64,000 nucleotides of DNA. Source: Litoditis marina. Lineage: Eukaryota > Nematoda > Chromadorea > Rhabditida > Rhabditidae. The stretch's first letter is position 1. The number at the start of each line of letters is the position of its first letter. The stretch covers positions 33,947,336 through 34,011,335 of the forward strand of contig OZ038433.1 in NCBI GenBank assembly GCA_964036275.1, written 5' to 3'. Made by a program: the position numbers and the translations under genes. The notes below the pieces were generated by a model, which saw nothing but the letters and a program-made list of their open reading frames with translations, was not told the DNA's origin and searched no databases. Of this stretch, positions 1 to 12,378 are shown in pieces.

Positions 1-874
1 TTTAATGACTTACATGAACACTAATAAAACGATCGTGTTCAATAAAATTGTCTTACTCAATCTGTCTTGCTCATTAAACAACTATCAAATTTACAATCAC
101 TATGCTATCAATCAACTTTCGCTATAAAGCTATCCAACTACAGAAGATATGGGAGTAAAAAATGATCCAAATCTTTCTTCAAGAGAGAAGCTTAATTAAT
201 TTGATACGTTATGAAATTAATTAGCAGACAATCATGGATGTTTCTAGTTATTGGAAAGCCGCTAAGAAGGTCTTGTGCGCAAATGTGTATACTGATTGTA
301 AATATATCAATCGAAAAAGGTATATTGCCTACCTACAGACTTCTTTCGAAGCTTCTTGCAAAACAAATAGTCATTATTTTCGACGTCAATAACAGAGAAC
401 ATCGGTCTCTCTAAAAACGTCACGTCTAGCACAAAACAGAGCTCACGAGATACCGTTTCTCTCAGGGGGATGGAAATGACGCACTTTAAATGTGATAACT
501 ACTTCGACCTAACTTAGCTAGTTGTAGTTCTGCCCTTCCTAGGTAACAAAGTAATCAACTGACGGATACAATTTTTGATCAACAAGTGCTACAGGTCAAA
601 GGGGGGAAGGCTATGTCAATGTTCCACCTGGATAAGATCAAACAACTACTGATGTATCGGGAAGATATTCGAAAGATGATATTACATTTTCTCACCGAAA
701 TCTCAACTAGTCGGAGATAGTATTCTACACATTTCCAGTTGCTGTGTAGACGAGTTCCATTAGTTTTGAGTGATAAACTAAACGAGTTCTTTCAGGAATT
801 AATGAAACAATCACGTGCACCGTGAGAAAAAAAGAGCAGTTGTGAACATTATTATTGTATGTTTTTAGTTTTCG
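1..874. other. No supported gene
   Basis: AT-rich sequence with only one short ORF (211-414, plus) that looks like nothing I recognise. It lies just upstream of the reverse transcriptase ORF and may contain the decayed front part of that element, but I see no conserved motif here. A pyrimidine-rich stretch ending in AG just before 875 could be an acceptor for the downstream ORF. Confidence 0.4.
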
Positions 875-1960
875 ATGTATTTCACGTGGATGTGTAGCCT
901 GTGGGTAATCTATATACGAGTATATAGGACCTCGTCATCTAGAAAATTTGGAAAGTTTTCTGTTAGAGTGATAGCTTCCATTGCAGTAGATAACTCGCAC
1001 AAAGTTATATTGAAGACAAGTCAACTTGATAAAGTAGGTTTAAAGTTATTCTCAGCCGATTTCACAAATATGTTCACTAATCTATCCCATAGCCTTATAA
1101 TTAAAAATATGTCCAAGCTTATTAATTTATGTTTTGATAATAGTGGGAAAACTAATATAACAACGAATCAGTATCGTACCTTCTACTCCAATAACAATTT
1201 TAAGGAAGGATATCGTACCTATAACAAACATGAGCTACTTCAGTTAATCGAATACTTGCTCTACAGCAGCAATATACGATTTGGAGATAGCATACTCACA
1301 CAAGAAAAAGGCGTACCTCAAGGAGGAAACGCTAGTCCACTGTTAGCTGATCTCACACTATCCATGATGGAATATTCCTATATAAAGAATAATTATAATA
1401 TATTGAGAAGGGATACACATTTTTTCCGATATATGGATGATTTACTAGTTATACATAGAACTACCGATGAAGAGGTGTGGTTCATATTGGAAGGTGTTTA
1501 TGAAGACCATTTAGAACTGAAGAAAACGAACGAAAGTGATTTAGGTTGTGAATTTCTGGACCTAAACTTGAGAGTTGAAAACGATATAACTGTCTCTAAC
1601 CTGTACAATAAAACTGATTATTTCAGCTTTGAAGTTAAACGGTTTCCACATTTCACCTCAGCCATACCTAAGAAGATATGCTTTAATATAATCTATGGGG
1701 AGACCCTTCGGCTTCCCCGTATATGTACTGTCAAAGAAGATTTTCTTACGAATATCCACAATATGATAACGCGCTTAATACAAAATGCCTATCCACAACT
1801 CTATATTATTCAAAGTTTTATGAAATGTCTGTTCAATAACAAGTGGATAAATTATAAATATCAATTTTATGATTCAGTTATTGTAACAGGAAACATAATG
1901 AATTCCAAAGAACTAGGTTCCATATTTCATTTGATTACGGGACTCAATTTGAATTCATAA
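875..1960 (+). CDS. Reverse transcriptase fragment, Penelope-like
   Basis: Open frame of 361 aa from a retroelement. RT motif A is seen as SADFTNMFTN with its Asp near residue 62, motif B as PQGGNASPLLADL near 148-158, and the catalytic motif C as YMDD at 186-189. The FTN after motif A and the tail with HFTSAIP, GETLR, RIC and a final NAYP resemble the RT/thumb region of Penelope-like elements rather than LINE or LTR enzymes. That assignment is from memory of the family. The frame is intact across the RT core, but no N-terminal extension and no GIY-YIG endonuclease follow the stop, so this is a truncated copy or an endonuclease-lacking type. The first 25-30 residues are probably not native, since an acceptor-like site lies just before the ATG. 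It could be a domesticated single-copy RT, but nothing argues for that. Confidence 0.8.
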   Translation: MYFTWMCSLWVIYIRVYRTSSSRKFGKFSVRVIASIAVDNSHKVILKTSQLDKVGLKLFSADFTNMFTNLSHSLIIKNMSKLINLCFDNSGKTNITTNQYRTFYSNNNFKEGYRTYNKHELLQLIEYLLYSSNIRFGDSILTQEKGVPQGGNASPLLADLTLSMMEYSYIKNNYNILRRDTHFFRYMDDLLVIHRTTDEEVWFILEGVYEDHLELKKTNESDLGCEFLDLNLRVENDITVSNLYNKTDYFSFEVKRFPHFTSAIPKKICFNIIYGETLRLPRICTVKEDFLTNIHNMITRLIQNAYPQLYIIQSFMKCLFNNKWINYKYQFYDSVIVTGNIMNSKELGSIFHLITGLNLNS

Positions 1961-3361
1961 AAGTACAGCTACATATCGCGCTCCAGTGCTAAAGTATACG
2001 GTATCATTCGAATTACGATTTTGGCGCGAACCGAGCATATAAATTTCTAGACAGAAATAAACTTAATTCTCTCCATGTTTATTTTATATTATAATACATT
2101 ATAAAATATGTTAAATAGGTTAGAATAATATTATTAACTAACATTTATACTAAGTAAGAAGTTAGTTTCATTAAATAAGTTATTGTTCATGTAAGGAGTT
2201 TGTTTTATCAAATAAGTTATTATTTAAAGAAGGACTAACAGGTGCCTCGATGTCACAGTTTTGAAATATCTTACGGTAGCGTCCGCCCTTTAATTTTCAC
2301 CGCGCGCGGCGAATTTTCGACCAAACGGCGTATTATTTTCTCTTTGATTTTTCAATTTCACAATTACAATTGTATTAATTATATTCTATTATTATGTCTA
2401 GAATATAATTAATACAATTGTAATTGTATTTATCATAGTATTATGTCTATCTTTTCCACCTGTGTTCCTAATTTGGTGTGTTCTGTCTCTTTATACCCTT
2501 CTCACGAGTCTGGAATTCTATGAATTAGGTGTTTCGAACAGGAATAGCCGAAAATTATAATAAAATAAAACCGTCCCATTTATTCTTTGTTATGGAATTC
2601 TTATACACCTTTCACAAGTTCGGTTTCGGTGATGGTATATAATGAATTTGATATTATAGAATTCCGCCACCTGCAACTAAAACAAATTATTTCATTTTAT
2701 TCCTCATCACTATAGTTGCGCCATGCTCGTTTGCGTTTCTGCTATTACGTTCTATATCGCACATTATTATAATATTATTGAGTAAGTCACGTTATATATA
2801 GTGTTTCAGATTCAGATGTATATGATCTGTTCGATGATGAACCGACCGATTTTTGTTTCAATTTGATGTCTGCCAGATAGGAGTCTCAGGCTACCAGCGT
2901 GCAGAAACAGAGAATGGGATCACGCAGGAATAAACAGGTCCGTTTATTTGCACTTTTACTTTGTTTGCTGTTGCTATCGTTGTATTCGTTGTAAGGTTTC
3001 TCTTGCTACATAGTAACTACATAGTAACTAACTTTTATCCGTTTTGTGTGAATAGCTCTTCATCCGTGATATTTTCGTCCATAGGACTTTATTTTAACCA
3101 TTCTCTTCCTTCCTCACTGATGAGCCTCGGCGGAGAGAATATAAGATTAGTGGTCACGTTTGCGGGTAGAGGCGAAACGTGCTACTATGATCTCTTGCTA
3201 ATATTTTAACGTATTCATTCTCTCTATACTTGAGCGTTTACTTTATTTGTCTTGCAAAACGCATGTGGGCCAATTAATGGTAAAACGCAAATTATTCCCA
3301 AAAAACCACAAAGATGCACATTTATGATATTGACAGGATGAATCGAACGTTCACATAAGTA
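1961..3361. other. Intergenic, AT-rich
   Basis: No gene supported. It contains a strong hairpin (listed separately) and a few short ORFs without recognisable composition. It may include the 3' tail of the retroelement. Confidence 0.4.
2360..2427. repeat. Perfect 29-bp inverted repeat (hairpin)
   Basis: Positions 2360-2388 are the exact reverse complement of 2399-2427, with a 10-base loop. The arms are AT-rich. This could be the palindromic core of a small transposon or a cruciform. It is not followed by a T run like a bacterial terminator, which would not be expected in this genome anyway. Confidence 0.85.
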
Positions 3362-3535
3362 GATACATCACACGACTCAAAGCGCAGGCTGCCGGCGGTT
3401 TGGCGGCAGGCTGCCGGCGGAGAAACCGCGGGAAACCGCGGCGTGCCGGCAGGCTGCCGCTTACCGCCGGCGGCCTGCCGGCAGGCTGCCGCCAAGCGGC
3501 GGTCAGTTGGCAGGCTGCCGGCAGCCTGCGCATAT
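3362..3535. repeat. GC-rich GCCGGC repeat, copy 1
   Basis: A GC-rich island of imperfect GGCTGCCGGC units in AT-rich DNA. Its left edge, 3362-3396, is an exact reverse complement of 7610-7644, the right edge of a second GC-rich island. The two could be the ends of one 4.28-kb element or two independent inverted copies of one repeat family. Confidence 0.75.
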
Positions 3536-3582
3536 TGGGAAGAAATTAATTGAATTCAGGCTACAGTTTCATAAATGATGGC

Positions 3583-4508
3583 TTTATTTCAGTTTTTGAA
3601 AACAACGACAACAAACAATCGAAATAAGGTCTCTAACGGGAATAATCAATAAACATAACGGTAAAATGAATGAAAAAAATAAATAAGCGTGAGTGAGAAA
3701 ATGAGTGAGCTGAATGGAAACGAGAAAACGTGAAACTATGTGGATGTGTAAGCAGCTTTGAAAACTAGAATGTGGGCCTACCGGACATAAATCAATAATT
3801 TTAGAACTTGATAATTGTTCGACTGCGAGCCAGACTGATGAGAGCGCAGTAAGAGAGTCCTGTTCGAGTTCTAGGTGCCGTCGTTGGCGTATGCCCTGAA
3901 ATAAATGTATAAATGAAATATACATACTCCAGCAAGGTTGTCCGAATAGTCAGAAAATTTGGAAAAACGGACTACTTTTTAGCGGAAAAGATGAAAATAG
4001 GTCTACTTTTGATGAAAAATCTTAAATTTTCACGTGTTTACATCTGAAAACGGATATATTTTCGTCGTTTAGTCACACCTCATTGTTGTATGGAAACAAA
4101 AGAAAACGAGTTTTCACAGCTGTCCAACTCTCACTGTGACAAATTCTTAGATGACAATTGGCATAACTGAAACCCCGGATATAAATGGTCATATTCAGCC
4201 GGTCTCCTAATCTAATTGAAAGAGATAGAAGCGTGAGTTGAAAGTGGCTGTATGTCAGAAAGGAACCAGGACCCTGTTTTTCGAAAAAGAGAAATACTGC
4301 GAATTTTTTAGTTTTGACTTGTCTGCGAGTGTAGCTAATGCTAAGCAGGTTGCAGAAACACATAAACGCATGTATATACTCAGAATTATAGGTGCGAATA
4401 TTACATAGAACATACCTCATATCCTGTTGCTCGTGACCTTCTGCGGGTTGTATTTCTGATAATCTTGTCTCCGTGATATCCGAGAATTGAAGCCGGCGGC
4501 TGGCATGC
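3583..4508 (-). CDS. 3' end of an unidentified gene (partial)
   Basis: Two exons join in phase on the minus strand: 4508-4416 (acceptor TTTTCAG, donor GTATGT), encoding a polar segment that includes SDITETRLSEIQPAEGHEQQ, and a terminal exon from 3895 to a TAG at 3873-3871 that adds RAYANDGT. A 3' UTR of about 290 bases follows with AATAAA (minus) at 3588-3583, which supports a real transcript end. I could not find the upstream coding exons. An exon-like block at about 5115-5188 has good splice signals but stops in all frames. Reading the terminal exon in its other frame gives a longer ORF, but this breaks phase with the preceding exon. Function unknown. Confidence 0.35.
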
Positions 4509-6754
4509 CTGAAAATGCAAACGTAAATAGTCTTGTTCAGCGTGCAATAAAGGAGACAAGGGATACCTAGATATCGCGTATGTTTCATGCCTCGACCAGA
4601 TAACTCATGTCACAATAACATTTGGAAACATGCGAAGTAATGTCATCGGAATACGCGAAATGTCTTGATTTTCGGAGGAAAATATCAAATTTCCCCTGAA
4701 TTAGGCGTAAAGGAAGCCGACTCGTTGCATTTTGTTGTGGCAATCCGGACAACGTTATGAGTGTACGGTAAGAAAAAAAGCACTCAACTTTAATGCACAT
4801 ACATTTGAGAAAATTCCGAAAAATATGAATCGTATCGCACGGCTTTTTCGACACTAAATCTCCCCGTTACCCACATTCAGAGCCGTCTAATAGCTAATTT
4901 TCCTTCGATTTCATTCCATGGGAACAAAATGTGGAAAAAAAACAGATGAATGAATGAATTTATTACGCAAATGAAGCGTGTGATAAGATAAATTGATAAA
5001 ATGGAAAACATTGTCGAGATTGCAAAGACAGTATGGTTCAAACGCGGAAAGATATTAAAAGGGGGATTCTGGAAAGTTAGGCATATTCAAACTGAAATCA
5101 CTAACCTTGTGGGCTTGTGGCTAACCCGCTAATCGTAGAGCAGGAGAGACACTTCACGCATAGCCGAGATATGTGGCCCGGTTACCTGCAATATGAGTTC
5201 AAAGTGAGCAGACATTTACAATTTTTGGATGACTCTCTAAAATAAGGGAGACAGAAAGAAAAAAGGTCTAAATATATATTTTTAGGTGATCAAAATCATA
5301 TTTTTTGTTCAAAATCCAGATAATCGCACTATTTCGACAATTTTTTTTTAGCTATTATCTGAATATTTGGAGTTATTCATGAATTTTGAGTGACCAAAGT
5401 TCAGACGTCGTCTAGGGTTGTATACGTCTGAAAGTGAGGTTTAAGTTGAAGCCAATTGGGTTAGATGAGGGGGGAAGGGCATAGGAGGAACAGAACATGA
5501 ACAAATGTGCGGAACAATCAAAAAGTACATGTTGCAGAGAGCAAAACGATATGAATCAAAAGTAAATCAACAGTTATATATCATTCTTAGTACACTTATT
5601 CATTGATTTCACTTATTCTTTCTTTCTACTAACTTATTGGTACTGCTGATTCAATTTCCCCCTCCCCTTAGAACATCAGAATTTAAAAAGGCCAAGCATA
5701 AGGCCATTCAACAAACTAAATTTCAATACATTTTGCTGGAAGAATCAAAAGCTCGGTCACTGCAACCGAGCCTTTTTGAACAGTTCACTCAGTGCCTGCT
5801 TCTCAGACGATTTTATAGTAGATACCCACCTCATTAACATTAACTCCGGATATTGACGCTTGAAGCCGTCCCTCATAGCAGCGATTCATATATTTATCGT
5901 CCTCTCTGCTGAACTCAAGTAGCAAGTAATTGTCCCTGAAATTGGCCAACAATCACCACATCACCTTTAGAGACTGGACTTAATTGGAATAAACTAATGA
6001 GGACGTGTTGTTTTTATAAAACAATCAAAGAAAAAAAAGTGTTCGATGTGTCGTTCAATCGGCGTACGTATGGCGGTTTTTTTCAGTAAATTCTGCTCTG
6101 CGCATAACAAGTTGACTACACAAAAATATTTATTTCAAAATAACTCAACCTACATAATCATGTGTGGTTTTCAAGAAGTAAATTTCAAAACTACGTGAAA
6201 ATCGCAAAATGCAGCCAAAAGCAAGCAGAGAAAACGACCACAAGTGCAAACGCTTTCCAAAGTACATAATAAGCGACACACTACACTACAATAACAAAAA
6301 TATTTCAGTTACACTTAAAAAAGACAACAAAAATACAAAAAATTATAATGAAGACGATTAAAATATCGGCAAATGAAAACTACGACGTATAGTTAATTAC
6401 GTTCAAGTTGTAAACCGCGGGCGTGATGACCGCATTGGTCGTTGGATTTAAATCACGGCAGTGATAAGACTTCTCGCAGAATTGAACTCCTGATCGGATT
6501 GCGTGTTCATGTGAATAATCTGTGAAGCATCTTTGGTTTCACACAGAAGTACTTCATCCTTTCACTTCGTAACTACATAGTCGTGCCAAGCTTTATATTT
6601 ATTTCACCTAATAGATGGCTAAAAGCGTATCACATTCACTATCATAATCATGAGCTGTTATAATACACATGAATTTCGAATGCACTGAACCATTCGAACA
6701 CGAATCTCTTAGTTGGACGATTTAAGACCTTCTATTTTTGATAACCATTTTTTC
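4509..6754. other. Intergenic, no supported gene
   Basis: Short ORFs only. The interval 5115-5188 (minus) looks like a spliced exon by its borders but has no open frame, so it could be untranslated or noncoding. Nothing else is recognisable. Confidence 0.35.
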
Positions 6755-7390
6755 AGGTTACCTCGCAGGTAACCGGTAAGTAACTCAAAACCAAAAACCG
6801 GTTACCTGTTTTTCTAACGCAATTTGTGGCTTTGAGGAAACCTGCAAATTTGGTCACAAAAAATCGGTTAGGTTACCAAAAAACCGGTTACATATAGAAT
6901 TCACCTGCGGAGGGCAAGTATTCCGCAGTCATTAAAATGTCTTATTGTGGGTGAATTCTATATCTAACCGAGTGTTTTGGTAATGGAACCGGTTTTTGCT
7001 AACCAGTTTTCCAAGTTAGCTCAGTAAGTAACCGGTTGGTGACCTAAAGTGAAAAACCGGTTACCTGTTTTTCTAACGCAAAGTATTGTTTTTACCGTTA
7101 GGTCGTACGGTGACCGAAATTGAGTTTTAGGTTACCTTAAGGTAGCGAGAAAAAAAAGGTGTACCACAAACCGGTTAGGTTACCTGTGCTCCTGGGTAAT
7201 GTTCACCAACTAAGTAAGAACAAAGCTGATGAGGAATTTGATCTAACGTTAGTAGATAACCAAGTTGGTTACTTTGATTAATTGGTTAAGTTTAGGCTTA
7301 TGCCTAGACCCGAGATCGGTTAGCGAACATGTTACCGAACTGGCAGATATAACTCTTACCAGATAACTAAGTGGTTACTTCGGTTATCTG
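6755..7390. repeat. Divergent CCGGTT/GGTTACC-rich repeat
   Basis: Many spaced copies of GGTTACCTG, ACCGGTT and CGGTTAGGTTACC occur in both orientations, and a repeat of GGTTACCTGTTTTTCTAACG appears at about 6800 and 7060. Short inverted segments also occur (ATAGAATTCACCTGCG at 6893 against GTGAATTCTATATC at 6950). It looks like decayed repetitive DNA, possibly a low-copy satellite or nested inverted-repeat elements. No coding potential. Confidence 0.6.
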
Positions 7391-7414
7391 GTTTGCTCTT
7401 GGATCATTATCTAG

Positions 7415-7644
7415 TTTGCACCCGGCAGTCTGCCGGCAGACTGCCGGCAGGCTGCTGGCCTCCTGACAAATATCATTATCTGGTTTGCACCCGGCAGCCT
7501 GCCGGCAGCCCGCCGGCGGGCTGCCGGCAAGCTGCCGGGCTTCTTAATTGCCAGCAGCCTGCCGGCAGGCCGCCGGCAGATTGCCAGCAGGCTGCCGGGC
7601 TCCTTAATTGCCGGCAGCCTGCGCTTTGAGTCGTGTGATGTATC
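7415..7644. repeat. GC-rich GCCGGC repeat, copy 2 (inverted)
   Basis: GC-rich tandem units with CCGGCAGCCTGCCGGCAG-type cores. A 25-base lead-in ending in GCACCCGGCAG occurs twice, near 7400 and 7473. The right edge, 7610-7644, is an exact reverse complement of 3362-3396. ORFs called here in both strands are products of the periodic GC-rich sequence. Confidence 0.75.
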
Positions 7645-7876
7645 AAAACAGAAAAGGGTGACCGAACCGAGTACGATTGGTTACAATCAACAAACAAGAA
7701 AACACCAAACAGGAATTTGAACACAGTGATCTGGATTACCCAATCTTGGAAGTTTGTTGCTATTTCTCAAGTATTTCTTACAAATGGTATCCACGTTTTT
7801 GCATCGATTATTTTGTCGTTTTCTAAGCACAGTAAACTGTCACGGTAAACAATTGAGCCCTTTTCATTCAGCAGGT

Positions 7877-10652
7877 TCACATTAGTCTTGTAACTGCATT
7901 ATTGTCATATTGAACGAGTCTTGAGATGTGTTGTCGAACAAATGTTCTATATGGGGTCATTCCGTAGATGAACAGGCAGCAGCACACTGTTCCCAGTAGG
8001 TTCATCGGAACAACTATCAGCATACTGATTGGGATCATGTCACTGAAAGAACTGAAGTTTCCTAGCCTAATGAAAAAGCAATTATTTACTTTCCGTGAAA
8101 CGTATCTTGGTAGAAGTTCTACTTCTGTATCTATACAGTTGTAGTCAATCTGAAAATAGACAGTTTTCCCTGCGCTTTTTGTACCCTTTATGTATTGTGT
8201 GGTTCACGTCGGTCCAGTAGCTCATGTATATGATCTATCGAACCGATTTGGACAGCGTACCTTGGATTTTGTAAGAAACGTTTGGCGAGCGGCCAGTTGA
8301 TCTGCGTATATTTGATCTACCCGCTCTCTAATGTTCTGTCAGATCGTCAACGCTTCCCTCGTCCTTTCATGCGCAAATGCTCCGAGCATTTGCTGTATTC
8401 GTGGGAAAAATTAAGACTTTTGTTCAAAATCACGTCCTTACCAACTTGGAGGATGTTATGAATGTCCACTGAAAATTTCTCACCTCGCTTCTTCTATTCT
8501 CCAAAAAATTATTATGACCACAACTATAATACACGGTATCACCATGAGAAACGCCGCCACTGAATAGTAGGTGAGCAGGTATTTTATCATATTTCTATGG
8601 GCAGACAACTTAGAGGATGACTTGGTTTTTTGAAAGATTTTTCGAATGAACAAAGCATTCAGAACTATAAATCCGATTACTATGAGAAGTATGGATGCGA
8701 GAATTGGTACGGGAGACATGTCCTCAGAGAGGGCGCGTAGATACACTGAAAAAAAGTATTCCACCAGTTTTTATCGTAGTTATTTTTAAAAAAAAGTTGA
8801 TTTCATTGAACGTAACATTCAAAGTGTTGATATAATAATCACATACTTGTTTGATTTGAGTGTTGCGTAGAGCAGAGAGCTGTCAAATGCAAACCCTCTT
8901 ATAGTTCTATAAATCAAGCAAACAGTCACAAATATAGTGGTAGACCATTTCAAATGAGCGGAGAGCACAGCGCGTAAATTTTGGACAGAAAATTCACTTC
9001 ACGGGAATCGAACCCGTGGCTAGTAGGATTGTAGTACCGCCACACTGTCACTGCGCTAAATGGGCCAACCTCTGCAATGCTCGGGAAGAATAGATATGTG
9101 AACAACTCTAGATATTGAACTAAATGAAAGCACTCCAATAAGGAATTATGACGGTAGATTTAAAACATTTCAAGATAGTTAATAAAAATTAGTAGAGTAG
9201 TTAAAACATTTGTTCGGAAATTTTCAACTTTTTGAAAATGTTTTATGAAAAAAAGCCTCCAATTTACATATTTCTTTTGTTCTTATATCTTTGCTATGGC
9301 TTGACAATAATAGTTTTGAATGATAGAGCTTATTTAAAAAGAATTAACCAACACTAAATAAAAAAATAGAATGTGAAAGCACAATGCATTGGCAGAACTT
9401 CCAAAAATGGTATTGATTGATGCCATCTGCGCGCCCCTGCTAACACCCGGTCAACTTATAACACCGTCTTTTCACCCGATTATCCGTGGTCCACGACTAT
9501 AGCTTACGGTCGGCTTTGTAAGACGGGCTTTAGCAAGCGACCAGCCGGCGTAGCAAACCATCCAACCTCAAGAACTTATATGAGTTTCTCATGAGCACCT
9601 CATGAGCTTCTCGTGAACTTCCAATGTTGAAGGATTCTCATGAGAAGTGCATGAGGTACTGCTCATGACTTATCTCTGAGGTTTCCAAATTGCTACCGCG
9701 CCAGCTCGTCTACGTATGTTTGACCAACACACACCTACACAACTGTGGCAGAAAATCAACAACCGCTGGCTTTCCATCGTGCAATTGATTTGATAATTCA
9801 CCATCGAAATAAAAACTACGTCGCTCTCTCAAGAACATACCAATTAACAACGTACCTTGAGGAAACTGTTCGAGTATTTCTGCTATTTCGTCGTAACAAA
9901 TTGGTAGAGCTGCATCAGTATCTATCGCACTCTCCACCAAGTGTATAGTTGTAACAGATACAAATACATAAACGGTGAAGAGAATTATGTTCAATTCCTT
10001 GGCTTTTGTCCATTTGATAGACGCATTCTCGCTCAACACCACACAATAATATGCGAATGTACACGTCATGTTGGCAAAAATTAGAACGAAAAGTACGCAA
10101 TATAAGTGCATTGCCACTGCCGCTGACGTGATTTTCATTGATCTATAAGGCCCCAGAAAGAATACTACGGCGTAGGGAAAACCGAAATGAGGCTGCAATA
10201 GTGTGCCACATAGAATGTTCCACAATGAACTGAGGAATATTGTATGGCTGATTATGGTCAGGGTTCCCGCGTAGATCTGGTTTCTGCAGCTGAACACCAC
10301 GTAGCAGGTACCTTTAGGAATATGTTGTGCTTTAGTTTAGATGCTCATTTCAAAAAGACCTTCGTTTCTCAACAGGAAAGGGCAAGGTGAGTTTCAAAGA
10401 AATCTGTTTCTAAACTCCAAATGTTTTGTGTGCATCTCTGTGTTGAAATATACTACTAACCGAGTGAACAACAATTTTCAAGCTGTACAGTTCAAAAAAT
10501 ATATTCAATTTTTCAACGTAACCAGAAATTTGAAACGTACCTCCCAGCACACACATGTTCAGTCCGGCGGTGAAAAACATAACTGAAGAGAAGACAGGTG
10601 CGTAATCGAACATTGTTTCGAGAGTAATGAGTTGGGGGTAGCAATCCTTCAT
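7877..10652 (-). CDS. Seven-transmembrane chemoreceptor A (SRH/Str-superfamily type)
   Basis: Four exons join in phase: 10652-10541, 10311-9856, 8745-8484 and 8042-7877 (TGA), giving 331 aa. The start MKDCYPQL leads into TM1 (FFTAGLNMCVL). TM2 carries LLQPHFGFP, followed by FFLGP. The last exon holds the final membrane segment (PISMLIVVPMNLLGT) and GMTPYR before a short cytoplasmic tail. The spacing of Gln-Pro in TM2 and Pro-Tyr-Arg after TM7 fits the nematode Srh/Sri/Str group of plasma-membrane chemosensory receptors, though I cannot fix the subfamily. Exons 2 and 3 are exactly as long (456 and 262 bases) as those of the next gene, so the two are tandem duplicates. An intron acceptor is non-TTTCAG (CCTAAAG, exon 2). 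Ligand unknown. Confidence 0.85.
8995..9066 (-). repeat. tRNA-like sequence (pseudogene or SINE head)
   Basis: On the minus strand TAGCGCAGTGACAG resembles an A box and GGTTCGATTCC is a perfect B box, closed by CACGG/CCGTG arms. The acceptor stem does not pair (GGCCCAT against AAGTGAA), so it is not a functional tRNA. It lies in intron 2 of chemoreceptor A. Confidence 0.5.
9575..9680. repeat. Palindromic TCATGAG-rich repeat
   Basis: Clustered copies of CTCATGAG with inverted symmetry lie inside intron 2 of chemoreceptor A. A similar cluster occurs at 34465-34575 inside the large VWA/EGF gene. Probably a small nonautonomous repeat family. Confidence 0.45.
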
Positions 10653-12378
10653 TCTTTCTAGCACTTGAAACTATTTCAAAAGAGATACAGTACTGAAATT
10701 TGCATTGAAAGAGACCAATAGTGCCCAGCCATGCCGATGATTTTATGGTAAGTGACTCTATTCGATGGCAATATCTTACAGCGTGGAAATGCAATTTTCA
10801 GGCTTTCTTCAACTTGTTAATGTTTTTCAAGAATCGAGCTTCGATGACATTCCGTCAACAGACTCTGAAATATATCTAGAAGTACCTATGTTTTCTCTGA
10901 TAAAAAAAAACACGATGGTGGTGGACTTCTTCCCGAACCGACTCTTCCCGAACCAACATCGAACCGATTATTTCCGAGCGAGATGGTTTTTTCCAAAATC
11001 GAACCGAATTTGGGCTAGCGAAGGTGGAACCAAATCAAAGTCCGGGAAGAAATTTGCCTGCCAAGGCCGACATCGAAAGGCAAAAAATAATAATTTTAGC
11101 CACATATTCATATACTCAATGAATATAATGTGGACGGAACATGGCTGCAATATACTTAAAAGTAATAGTATGGGCTGACGTGTAGGTGTTCGTTATAACA
11201 ATTGAATGGTAATTATCACAGTATTACGGTCGTATACATTGAAAATGATGAACTAATTTGAAATGAATATCAGAGTATTTGCGACAGAAGGGTATGAATC
11301 TCACCTGGTCTACACGGATGATCATTAGGAAACAGAGAAAAATCTAAGTGTTCAATTATTGTTAAAAAGTTAAATATATGTCAAAAATTTCATTTAAACG
11401 GTCATTAATAACATCGTTCAACGTTGAAATTATATGTTTCTTTTTGAGACAGCGGTGGTCTTCGTTCAAATCATTCTGTGTCTCTGAACTTTTAAAGTTT
11501 GAACATATTCATAGTTTTCAGAACGTACAGTCCTAACGTGGAAAATTTGTGGATCAGATCAAGGTTTCAATTTTTTTTTCTCATAGATGAGTTGAACTAT
11601 CTTTTCAATTGTTTTGAAAACAGGTGTTGAACTTGGAGTTTTCAAGAACATATTGTACTCAAACTTAATTAAGCGCTCTTCAACAGATAAAAAATACAGA
11701 TTTTAAACTGCCGGGCTGATTATCATGAGTAAACGATGTTTCCAAGACTTGAAAGACGATACAAACACCACACAGGGGAATCAAAGAACAAACATTCACT
11801 TTCCGTGTTTTATTTAATTGTTCTGCTAGTGTGACAAATCGCATGTTCTTCTAGCATTATTCAAGAAGCATGATTCGTTGTTAATAATAGTTTCATAGAA
11901 CTAGTCTCAAATCTGAATCAAGGTACCTTTGTTACATGAAGCCACAACAATTCAAACTATCACAATCCGTAGATGTTTTCTAATATTGTAGTGAAAAATG
12001 GCACAAGTACAACATGAGTTTTACTTGTGCCATTTTGTTGTCATATTTAGTAAGTTTTTAAGAAAACCAGATATTATATGAAAGGACTGTCATTTCCAAC
12101 AAGCAAATGCATCCCAACAATGTATCAATTACGATAATACTAATGTATACCGCATTCCCCACACACATGAGCACTTACTTACTGACCCTTCGAACTTCGT
12201 TGGTATCTTGGAACTTTGACGGTATAGGGTAAAGAGCTAGAAGCGGAAAAAACGTCTTTATTATTTGGTTTAGGTATCAAAAAACTGTCTGTAACTTCAT
12301 ATATTATAATGACAGTCACAGGCGCGGAGGGAATTCGAACAAACAAAACAGAACAATGGAAGTAGAAGTCATGTCTAT
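10653..12378. other. Intergenic between the two chemoreceptors
   Basis: No supported gene. A plus-strand ORF at 10765-11178 includes a degenerate repeat of CCGAACC-type units (10930-11000) and has no protein-like features. Confidence 0.4.

Noticed and set aside
7393..7724. Overlapping ORFs on both strands in GC-rich repeats (also 3351-3533)
   Set aside because: The periodic GCCGGC composition opens frames in both strands. They have no start context or domain.
8995..9066. Functional tRNA gene
   Set aside because: The A and B boxes are good but the acceptor stem does not pair, so I list it as tRNA-like.
10765..11178. 137-aa plus ORF upstream of chemoreceptor A
   Set aside because: Contains short CGAACC repeats, no signal or domain, and no splice or SL context.
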